Shown here: positions 1 to 5,871 of the stretch, piece after piece
How the letters are laid out: the number at the start of each line of letters is the position of its first letter
Position numbering within the stretch: position 1 is the stretch's first letter
NCBI GenBank assembly: GCA_900766865.1
Contig: CAAFXA010000481.1
Coordinates: 1 to 10,252, forward strand
DNA: 10,252 nucleotides
Direction of reading: 5' to 3'
Origin: an uncultured Akkermansia sp.
GTDB lineage: Bacteria; Verrucomicrobiota; Verrucomicrobiia; Verrucomicrobiales; Akkermansiaceae
Notes under the pieces: model-generated
Told to the model about the DNA's origin: nothing
The model's database searches: none
The model's input: the letters and a program-made list of their open reading frames with translations, nothing else
Made by a program: the position numbers and the translations under genes

Positions 1-1103
1 ATGTTGCGCAGGCGCAGCTGGCGGGCAATCTCGCGGGCGGATTCCAGGTTGGTCTCCAGAATGGTTCTATCCAAATCCTTATTACCCTTGTTGCGGCCGG
101 TGTTAATATCGATGGCAATGAGGGCCTCCGTTTCATCAATCACCAGGTAACCGCCGCAGGGCAGCAGCACTTGGCGCTGGAAGGCCTCGTTAATCTGCTT
201 CTCCACACCGAGCTCCTCAAAAATAGGCTGGCGACAGGGATAGTGCTGAATGTGGCGCTTGGCGCGACGAGATATCTTGCCGGCTATCTCCTGCATGCGC
301 TGGGTTGTCTCCAGGTTATCGCAGACAATGTTATCCACATTGTCTGTCAGGAAGTCGCGAGCCGTACGCTCGATGAGATCCGGCTCGCGGTACACGCAGA
401 GCGGAGCCGGGCGAGAAGCAAACTTCTCCTCCACCTCACGCCACTGCTGCAGCAGCATGGCCAAATCGCGCACAAAATGGCGGAAACGCTGCCCCTGAGC
501 CACCGTGCGCATGATGATACCCATCCCCTCCGGCACATTGAGCTTCTGCACAATCTGGCGCAGACGCTGGCGCTCCTTGGGGTCGTCAATCTTGCGGGAA
601 ATACCGAACTGGTCCGTAAAGGGCATCAACACAATATAACGCCCAGCCAGAGAGATGTTGGTAGTCACACGAGGACCTTTGGAGCTGATGGGGCCCTTGG
701 TCACCTGCACCATAATCTCGGAGCCTACGGGGTAGATATCCGGAATATCCTTACTGGTAATCTTTTTCTGCTGCTTGCGGGGACGCCCCTCCTTCTGAAT
801 CTCCTCCAGGGAGGAATCCAGAGCGAGCGGCAGCGCGTCCCAGAAGTGCAGGAAGGCGTTCTTCTCGTAGCCGATGTCAACAAACATAGCCTTCAGCCCC
901 GGCTCAATGTTCTTGACACGGCCCTTGAAGATGCCGCCTACGATGTTATCTTCGCCTTCACGCTCAATGCTGTACTCTTCCAGCACGCCATCTTCGAGCA
1001 ATGCGACACGACGCTCCAGTTTTTCTGAGTTGATGACGATAGTTGTGCCTTCCTTCGGGTTGCACTGGCCAAACCCGAAGAGGCGTTTCACATTTTGAAT
1101 CAT
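1..1103 (-). CDS. rng: Ribonuclease G/E (Rng/CafA family), 3' end missing
   Basis: Endoribonuclease that cuts single-stranded RNA in rRNA maturation and mRNA decay; cytoplasmic. The reading frame runs 367 codons from ATG at 1103 to the left window edge with no stop, so the C-terminus is missing. Residues about 55-90 form the S1 RNA-binding start (VGGIFKGRVKNIEPGLKAMF, then VDIGYEKNAFLHF), interrupted by a basic insert (about 98-118, GRPRKQQKK). Residues 195-260 carry the family core (GMGIIMRTVAQG, LIERTARDFL). Residues 317-337 read GGYLVIDETEALIAIDINTG, the catalytic block; D332 matches the first Mg-binding aspartate of RNase E, and the second lies in the missing part. The start is chosen because the S1 domain follows directly; there is no Shine-Dalgarno sequence. 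It lies 200 bp downstream of mreB on the same strand, like the mreBCD-rng order of E. coli but without mreC and mreD. RNase G versus a long RNase E cannot be decided from this fragment. Confidence 0.95.
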   Translation of the reverse strand, partial: MIQNVKRLFGFGQCNPKEGTTIVINSEKLERRVALLEDGVLEEYSIEREGEDNIVGGIFKGRVKNIEPGLKAMFVDIGYEKNAFLHFWDALPLALDSSLEEIQKEGRPRKQQKKITSKDIPDIYPVGSEIMVQVTKGPISSKGPRVTTNISLAGRYIVLMPFTDQFGISRKIDDPKERQRLRQIVQKLNVPEGMGIIMRTVAQGQRFRHFVRDLAMLLQQWREVEEKFASRPAPLCVYREPDLIERTARDFLTDNVDNIVCDNLETTQRMQEIAGKISRRAKRHIQHYPCRQPIFEELGVEKQINEAFQRQVLLPCGGYLVIDETEALIAIDINTGRNKGNKDLDRTILETNLESAREIARQLRLRN

Positions 1104-1217
1104 TTTGGAAATTATGGACAAAGTTTCAGGTTAGTTTGGGGTTGTACACATGAAAATCATGATAACATAGCCCGCATACCTGCCTGTTCCCCGATGCACC
1201 ATCCGAAAGGCGCGAAA

Positions 1218-1260
1218 CTCCGGCAGCTCTCCCTGTTTGAAGCTGGAAAGCCGACCGGAG
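1218..1260 (-). terminator. Weak hairpin between mreB and rng
   Basis: An inverted repeat lies 44 nt past the mreB stop. The outer arms CTCCGG (1218-1223) and CCGGAG (1255-1260) enclose an inner pair CAGCT (1224-1228) and AGCTG (1241-1245). On the minus strand it is followed only by TTT, so it is a poor intrinsic terminator. It could be a weak terminator, an attenuator or a processing site between mreB and rng. The rest of 1104-1303 shows no convincing promoter for rng, so partial read-through from mreB is plausible. Confidence 0.3.
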
Positions 1261-1303
1261 CTTGCAGGTGCTGAGTGCTCAGGGACAAACGGATATGCCC
1301 CTA

Positions 1304-2323
1304 TCACTCATCATCGAAGACAAAGTCGTTTTCCTGCAGGTACCTGCCGGTACCTATGGCTACTGCACTCAAGGGGTCATCTGCTATGGTGATAGGCAGG
1401 CTGGTCTGCTCATGCAGCAGGTCAGCCAGGCCACGGAGAAGGGCGCCACCGCCCGCTACCACGATACCGCGGTCATACAGGTCACTCGCCAATTCAGGCG
1501 GACAGTGATCCAGTGTCTGACGCACAGCGCTCACAATAACGTCCAGCTTGTCCTTCAGGGCCTCACGGATTTCTTCGGATCTTACGGTCACCGTCTTGGG
1601 CAGACCCGTGCCGCGGTCGCGCCCCTTCACCTCCATCTGCAATTCCTGCTGGAGGGGATGAGCGGAACCGACACGAATCTTGATATCCTCCGCCGTACGA
1701 GGACCAACCAACAGATTGTGGGCGGCCAGCATATGGCGGGTGATGGTGTCGTCCAACGCATCGCCGCCGCACTTTTCGGATTGGCTGTATACGATGCCGG
1801 AAAGGGATATGATGGCCACCTCCGTAGTACCGCCACCGATGTCAACTATCATGCTGCCAATGGGTTCGGTATACGGGAGACCTACGCCGATAGCAGCAGC
1901 CATCGGCTCCTCAATAAGCTGCACGGCAATAGCACCGGCGTGGGCAGCGCTGTCTTCAATAGCACGACGCTCCACCTCGGTAATGCCGGAGGGATGGGCA
2001 ATGAGAATGCGCGGTCCACGCAGGCTTCTGCGCGATGTGGCCTTCTGGATGAAATACTTAAGCATTTCCTCCGCAACGTTCAGGTCGGCAATAACACCAT
2101 CCTTCAATGGACGGATGGCCACCACGCTACCGGGTGTACGACCAACCATGCGCTTTGCATCCTCACCCACTGCCTTCACGCGCTCGCCACTCATGGCAAC
2201 CACGGAAGGCTCTCGCAGCACAATACCCTGGTCCTTAATGTAGACCAGCGTGTTGGCTGTGCCAAGGTCGATCCCGATATCATACGAGAACCACCCGGCA
2301 ATTTTTCTGAAAAAACGTGACAT
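1304..2323 (-). CDS. mreB: Rod shape-determining protein MreB
   Basis: Bacterial actin that forms filaments on the inner face of the cytoplasmic membrane and guides lateral peptidoglycan synthesis. The 339 residues are the usual full length. The N-terminus (MSRFFRKIAGWF) looks like the amphipathic membrane-binding helix of Gram-negative MreB. Nucleotide-binding motifs are all present: phosphate 1 DLGTANT (19-25), HPSGITEVERRA (about 110-121), EEP (138-140), phosphate 2 DIGGGTTEVA (161-170), GGDALD (186-191) and the adenosine motif AGGGALLRGL (290-299). The ATG at 2323 has no Shine-Dalgarno sequence but fits the family N-terminus. It is the first gene after a strong promoter (2474-2502) and a leader of about 140 nt. 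mreC and mreD are not next to it; rng follows instead. Confidence 0.98.
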   Translation of the reverse strand: MSRFFRKIAGWFSYDIGIDLGTANTLVYIKDQGIVLREPSVVAMSGERVKAVGEDAKRMVGRTPGSVVAIRPLKDGVIADLNVAEEMLKYFIQKATSRRSLRGPRILIAHPSGITEVERRAIEDSAAHAGAIAVQLIEEPMAAAIGVGLPYTEPIGSMIVDIGGGTTEVAIISLSGIVYSQSEKCGGDALDDTITRHMLAAHNLLVGPRTAEDIKIRVGSAHPLQQELQMEVKGRDRGTGLPKTVTVRSEEIREALKDKLDVIVSAVRQTLDHCPPELASDLYDRGIVVAGGGALLRGLADLLHEQTSLPITIADDPLSAVAIGTGRYLQENDFVFDDE

Positions 2324-2466
2324 TTGTGAAAGTTTTGATTATGTGGGGATTTGCTATGGGTACCATGCTGTACTTCTGTCGGCGAGTCCTCCTTTTCAGG
2401 GGATGAACCCATACTGCCAACTCGGCACAGCCCGTCAAGATGCATGCACACGACGGCGCACCCATA
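2324..2466 (-). promoter_or_regulatory. Predicted structured 5' leader of mreB
   Basis: This is the untranslated stretch between the predicted start of transcription and the mreB ATG. Read on the minus strand it can fold into two hairpins. The first pairs CCGTC (2456-2452) with GACGG (2436-2432). The second has an outer helix GCTGT (2431-2427) with ACAGC (2371-2367), an internal loop, then GTTGGC (2421-2416) with GCCGAC (2383-2378), and near its tip a short helix capped by a GAAA loop (2397-2394). An AAGGAGG string (2394-2388) lies in this hairpin but has no start codon at useful distance. I do not recognise it as a known riboswitch, SRP RNA or 6S RNA. A regulatory role is inference. Confidence 0.4.
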
Positions 2467-2473
2467 CGCGAAT

Positions 2474-2502
2474 AGTATAGGGAGCGACCGCCTCCGAGTC
2501 AA
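2474..2502 (-). promoter_or_regulatory. Sigma70-type promoter for mreB
   Basis: Minus-strand hexamers TTGACT (2502-2497) and TATACT (2479-2474) are separated by exactly 17 nt, each one mismatch from the sigma70 consensus. Predicted transcription start is near 2467-2465. It points at mreB with a long leader, and it lies downstream of the terminator of the preceding gene, so mreB begins its own transcript. Confidence 0.75.
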
Positions 2503-2571
2503 GCTAAAAGCGCCATACAGACGGGAATTTATGCGGAGTGAAGCCCGGAGATACCGCAAGCAATGAAATGA

Positions 2572-2603
2572 CACCGCCGCGTCGTCTGCACGAAGCGGCG
2601 GTG
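2572..2603 (-). terminator. Hairpin terminator after the STN-like gene
   Basis: Arms CACCGCCGC (2572-2580) and GCGGCGGTG (2595-2603) pair perfectly. The inner arms TCGT (2582-2585) and ACGA (2590-2593) extend the helix past one G/A mismatch to a 4-nt loop, giving 13 paired positions. It starts 44 nt past the stop of the minus-strand gene at 2648. The following minus-strand bases TCATTTCATT are U-rich but not a clean tract. Best read as the intrinsic terminator isolating that gene from the mreB promoter. Confidence 0.6.
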
Positions 2604-2647
2604 GTCTGATATGGGTTTAGCGGAATTTTACCCCCGCCTGAAGATAT

Positions 2648-3724
2648 TTATTCGACAAAACGAATCATTTTGCTGTAAATGTCGGTGGCCTCATTTCCGG
2701 CCTCTTCGCCAGCTTCCGTTTCATCCTCATAGAAGGAGTCTATCATATACTGCATGGATTCCCCCAGTTCGTACACTATCTTCTTTAACTTTTTGTATTC
2801 GTGGGGCTTCACGGCCAAGTAATATTCCATAGCCGATTCCTCTTTCTCCGAACAGGCCTTCTCCAGCTGCGCGTTGAGCTTCTTCAATTTTTCGGTCGCA
2901 CTTTTTCCGGGTTTGACCTTCGCGGCCGCCTTGCCGACCTTGCGAATGGCGGAACAATACTTTTTGAAAATCACAGCAGTTTTGGGAAGCTTCTCCCGCA
3001 TCTCGGCAAAATGCTGCATCATCTCTGCCATGCCCTCATGGGTAGCACAGGTGGAAACCACGGTCAGCGTATCGCCTGCAGCATTGAAAGACACCTTAGC
3101 CTTAGAGGGTAACGCAACACCCTTATCCCTGAGAGCCGCTTCCAAATCAGTATTTCCCTTCTGAAGCCCGAAAATCTCGCCACGCGATACAGCATATGTT
3201 CTGGTAAACACGTGCTGACTTTCGTACAGGCCGATTTCGCCATTCTCCACTGTGTACACGCAACCCATCTGGCGGCATGCCCATTGCAGAAGCTCTACGG
3301 CTGTTACATCCTGAAGATAGAGAGCCGGAATCGAAGGCTGATGTTTTGATGTCGACTCCGGGTGAAATTTCACGCTGACCGGCAGCTGATTATCCTGCAG
3401 ATGTTTATGGAGATAGGCGGCAAAATCAGCTGCCGTGGTATCCTCAAAACGCGCCTCCGGCACATTCACAGTCTGCATTTTCTTCCAGATTTCCAGGTCT
3501 GCAACACCCCATTCAACAGACTCAAACTCATCCTCATCCTCCTCAATTTCATTTTTTTGTTTTTCTTTCTTATTTTTCGTAGTCTTTCCACCACGCGATT
3601 TACCACTCGACTTTCGCACTTGTTTCGAGCCGAACGCATCATCTTCAGCTGCACCGGCCACAGGCAATCCGGATACACCAATTGCTAACATCAGCCCCAA
3701 CACGAAAAATAATCGAAACTTCAT
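2648..3724 (-). CDS. Exported protein with STN/secretin-N-like modules, function unknown
   Basis: Predicted secreted or periplasmic protein of 358 residues; no named family recognised. The ATG at 3724 is chosen because it gives a clean Sec signal peptide (MKFRLFFVLGLMLAIGVSGL, cleavage near residue 25); extending upstream to 3778 would add 18 residues before it and put the promoter inside the gene. Residues 34-70 are a disordered linker, first Lys/Arg-rich, then Glu/Asp-rich. Residues about 83-121 and 131-168 each look like STN-type beta-alpha-beta units (ALYLQDVTAVELLQWACRQM, then CVYTVENGEIGLYE), and 193-243 resembles a secretin N1-type unit (LEAALRDKGVALP, DTLTVVSTCATHEGMAEMM). Such modules are known from secretins and TonB receptors, but no beta-barrel domain follows. 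The C-terminal 110 residues are charged and helical. It is a single-gene transcript, divergent from the dehydrogenase operon and with its own terminator. Confidence 0.8.
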   Translation of the reverse strand: MKFRLFFVLGLMLAIGVSGLPVAGAAEDDAFGSKQVRKSSGKSRGGKTTKNKKEKQKNEIEEDEDEFESVEWGVADLEIWKKMQTVNVPEARFEDTTAADFAAYLHKHLQDNQLPVSVKFHPESTSKHQPSIPALYLQDVTAVELLQWACRQMGCVYTVENGEIGLYESQHVFTRTYAVSRGEIFGLQKGNTDLEAALRDKGVALPSKAKVSFNAAGDTLTVVSTCATHEGMAEMMQHFAEMREKLPKTAVIFKKYCSAIRKVGKAAAKVKPGKSATEKLKKLNAQLEKACSEKEESAMEYYLAVKPHEYKKLKKIVYELGESMQYMIDSFYEDETEAGEEAGNEATDIYSKMIRFVE

Positions 3725-3733
3725 AATCAACTC

Positions 3734-3763
3734 AGAATAACACAATATAATTTGCTCACGCAA
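3734..3763 (-). promoter_or_regulatory. Candidate promoter for the STN-like gene
   Basis: Minus-strand TTGCGT (3763-3758) and TATTCT (3739-3734) are separated by 18 nt. The -10 ends 9 nt before the ATG at 3724, so the leader would be only about 0-5 nt. An overlapping alternative -10 (TATATT, 3749-3744) lacks a good -35. Confidence 0.45.
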
Positions 3764-3785
3764 GCACAAACTTTGCATAGAACAC

Positions 3786-3801
3786 TAAAATCGAGATTTT
3801 A
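3786..3801. promoter_or_regulatory. 16-bp palindrome, candidate operator
   Basis: TAAAATC, GA, GATTTTA is a perfect inverted repeat with 7-bp arms and a 2-nt centre, in the middle of the 125-bp divergent intergenic region. Its centre is about 56 bp upstream of the predicted start of the dehydrogenase operon and about 66 bp upstream of that of the STN-like gene. Position and symmetry fit binding by a dimeric regulator of one or both promoters. The arms are AT-rich, so chance cannot be excluded. Confidence 0.4.
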
Positions 3802-3814
3802 TTCAACTTATAGC

Positions 3815-3843
3815 TTGCTTCCAGTTAGGCTCAGGGGTATAAT
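3815..3843 (+). promoter_or_regulatory. Sigma70-type promoter of the dehydrogenase operon
   Basis: TTGCTT (3815-3820) and a perfect TATAAT (3838-3843) are separated by 17 nt. Transcription would begin about 7 nt downstream, at 3848-3852, on top of the GTG start codon at 3850. The only Shine-Dalgarno-like string, AGGGG (3833-3837), lies in the promoter spacer and would not be transcribed. Confidence 0.75.
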
Positions 3844-3849
3844 GAACGC

Positions 3850-4839
3850 GTGAACGGAAACGAGTTGAAGGACACTGCACTGAAAGCCTACCGAGCCATG
3901 GAACAGGCCCGGGCGTTCGACACCAAGCTCTCCGCGTTATACAAAGCCGGCAAAATATACGGCGGCGTATTCACAGGGCGCGGTCACGAGGCTATTGCAG
4001 CATGTGAGGGTGTTTACCTGCAGAAAGGGCGGGACATCTACACACCCTTCATCCGCGAGCAGGCCGGGCGTTGCGCCTGGGGCGACAGCGTTCTTCTGAG
4101 CGCGCGCTGTTACTTTGGCAGCGTTGAAGGCATCATGCGCGGGCGCGAGGGCAATGTCCACTGGGGCAATCCCCGGGAAGGAAGCGTGGCCACTATCTCC
4201 CACCTGGGGGCAGCCGTTTCCGTAGCAGCCGGCATGCTGATAGCCAAGCGCATGCAGGGCGAAAAGGACTTTGTGGGGGTCATCTGCATCGGCGATGGCA
4301 CCACCTCCGTAGGGGCCACACATGAAGGCTGCAACCTCATTGCTGTAGAAAAACTACCTGCAGTCATTGTGGTGACAAACAATCAATACGCCTACTCCAC
4401 CCCCAACAGCCAGGAATTTGCCTGTAAAAGCCTCTGCGACCGCGGCATCGGCTACGGCATGACAACCCACGAATGCGATGGCACAAACTTCCTGGAAACG
4501 CTGGAGGTGATGGGGCGCGCCATTGCCGCAGCCCGAGCCGGAGAAGGACCGCAATGGGTTGTTGCCAACACGCTGCGTATGTGCGGCCATGGCGAGCACG
4601 ATGATGCCTCTTACATACCCCAGGAACTCAAAGACAACTTTGCAGACCGAGACCCGCTGGCTGTCGCCCGCCGACAAATGCAGGAGCAAGGCTGGCTGAC
4701 AGCCGATGAAGTTGCTGCCATCCAGGCGGATGCCATCGATGAAGTACAGCGAGCCATGGCTCAGGTACAGAAGGAAGCCACCCCCAATCCGGCCACGGAG
4801 GACTGGAGCGCCACCTCCTGGAAACCCACCCGCTACTAA
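3850..4839 (+). CDS. pdhA: 2-oxoacid (probably pyruvate) dehydrogenase E1 subunit alpha
   Basis: Alpha subunit of the thiamine diphosphate-dependent E1 heterotetramer, which decarboxylates a 2-oxoacid and passes the acyl group to the E2 lipoyl arm; cytoplasmic. Its 329 residues are typical. The ThDP/Mg motif begins GDGTTSVGATHEG (148-160) and ends NNQYAYSTP (177-185). Upstream lie GRGHEA (43-48), the E1 entry motif, and HLGAAVSVAAG (118-128); the C-terminal TLRMCGHGEHDDASY (241-255) matches the family GH loop. The GTG start keeps the conserved first helix (LKAYRAMEQARAFDTKL); the next in-frame ATG at 3898 would cut it. E1-beta follows after 21 nt. Pyruvate is the default substrate guess; acetoin or branched-chain 2-oxoacids cannot be excluded, since no E3 or catabolic marker gene is nearby. 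Confidence 0.92.
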   Translation: MNGNELKDTALKAYRAMEQARAFDTKLSALYKAGKIYGGVFTGRGHEAIAACEGVYLQKGRDIYTPFIREQAGRCAWGDSVLLSARCYFGSVEGIMRGREGNVHWGNPREGSVATISHLGAAVSVAAGMLIAKRMQGEKDFVGVICIGDGTTSVGATHEGCNLIAVEKLPAVIVVTNNQYAYSTPNSQEFACKSLCDRGIGYGMTTHECDGTNFLETLEVMGRAIAAARAGEGPQWVVANTLRMCGHGEHDDASYIPQELKDNFADRDPLAVARRQMQEQGWLTADEVAAIQADAIDEVQRAMAQVQKEATPNPATEDWSATSWKPTRY

Positions 4840-4860
4840 TCCCGAACCCCTTTCATTCTC

Positions 4861-5835
4861 ATGAGCGTTACCTACATCGATGCCATCCATCAGGCCATGG
4901 CGGAGCTGCTGGCAGAAGACGAGAAAGTCTTTCTGTATGGCGAAGATATAGCGGGCAAGTTCGGAGGAGCCTTCAAGGCAACTAAGGGGCTGGCAGAACA
5001 ATTCCCCGGTCGCGTTATCAATTCCCCCATTGCCGAGGACGCCATTATGGGCATGGCTATCGGTGCTGCCCTGGGGGGCATGAAACCCATTGTGGAAATG
5101 CAGTTTGCAGATTTCGGCACCCTGGCCCAAAACCAACTGGGCAATAACGCGGCCGCCCACTACTACCGCACCGGCATCCCCGTGAACGTCACCCTGCGTA
5201 TGCCCTGTGGAGGTACTCCGGGCGGTGGCCCCTACCACAGCCAGAGCGTGGAGGCATTGTTTGCCCACTACCCGGGTGTGCATGTGTTCTGCCCAGCCAC
5301 AGTGGCTGATGCCTACTACATGCTCAAACAGGCCGTTCAGATTCCGGATCCCGTTGTCTTCATGGAGCATAAGTTCCTGTACCGCTGGCTGAAGGCAGAC
5401 ACTTGGGTGGAAAAAGACCCTCTGCCTATAGGCCGGGCTCGCATTGCCCGCCCCGGGCGACATGCCACGGTGGTAGCTTTCTCTGCCATGGTGCCCGAGG
5501 CTCTCAAAGCTGCGGACGAGCTGGCAGCAAGCTCCGGCTACAGCCTGGAGGTGGTAGACCTGCGTACCGTCAAACCGCTGGATACCGACACCATCCTGGC
5601 CTCTGTGGCCCGCACCGGCCGCCTGCTGGTCGTGAGCGAAGATTTCCCCTGGGGCGGTGTAGCCTCGGAGGTTATTGCCCGCGTGAGCAGCGAGGGTTTC
5701 CACCTGCTGGACGCTCCGCCCCTCCGCGTCACCTCCAAAGATACCCCCATCCCCTACCACCCCGATTTGTGGAAGGCTCACCGCCCGCACAGTCCGCAAA
5801 TCGTCGAGGCAGCCCGTTACCTCATTTCCCTCTGA
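4861..5835 (+). CDS. pdhB: 2-oxoacid (probably pyruvate) dehydrogenase E1 subunit beta
   Basis: Beta subunit of the E1 decarboxylase and partner of the preceding gene product. The 324 residues match the family length. The motif INSPIAEDAIMG (53-64) contains E59, equivalent to the glutamate that activates the thiamine ring. GGTPGGGPYHSQSVEALFAH (117-136) contains H126, the conserved active-site histidine of the HSQ motif. CPATVADAYYMLK (144-156) is the conserved substrate-side helix. The C-terminal transketolase-type domain includes LEVVDLRTVKPLDTDTI (229-245) and SEDFPWGGVASEV (259-271). The ATG follows the E1-alpha stop by 21 nt with no Shine-Dalgarno sequence, only a pyrimidine-rich run, and begins exactly where the family does (VTYIDAIHQAM). 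Expressed with E1-alpha and E2. Confidence 0.95.
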   Translation: MSVTYIDAIHQAMAELLAEDEKVFLYGEDIAGKFGGAFKATKGLAEQFPGRVINSPIAEDAIMGMAIGAALGGMKPIVEMQFADFGTLAQNQLGNNAAAHYYRTGIPVNVTLRMPCGGTPGGGPYHSQSVEALFAHYPGVHVFCPATVADAYYMLKQAVQIPDPVVFMEHKFLYRWLKADTWVEKDPLPIGRARIARPGRHATVVAFSAMVPEALKAADELAASSGYSLEVVDLRTVKPLDTDTILASVARTGRLLVVSEDFPWGGVASEVIARVSSEGFHLLDAPPLRVTSKDTPIPYHPDLWKAHRPHSPQIVEAARYLISL

Positions 5836-5871
5836 TTTTCTCCTCACCTCATACCTCTTTCCCTACACACC

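Noticed and set aside
171..1028. Plus-strand open frame of 285 codons
   Set aside because: It lies antisense to rng, whose minus-strand protein has clear RNase E/G motifs; its own translation shows no recognisable domain.
1262..2320. Plus-strand open frame of 352 codons
   Set aside because: It mirrors mreB almost exactly. The minus-strand protein is an unmistakable MreB, so this frame is an effect of codon composition.
2367..2457. Known small RNA (SRP RNA, 6S RNA or tmRNA) in the mreB leader
   Set aside because: The conserved SRP domain IV sequence, a 6S-like long bulged hairpin and a tmRNA tag frame are all absent; kept only as an unnamed leader structure.
4354..5847. Minus-strand open frame of 497 codons
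   Set aside because: It spans parts of E1-alpha and E1-beta and the gap between them; both plus-strand genes carry catalytic motifs and this frame none.
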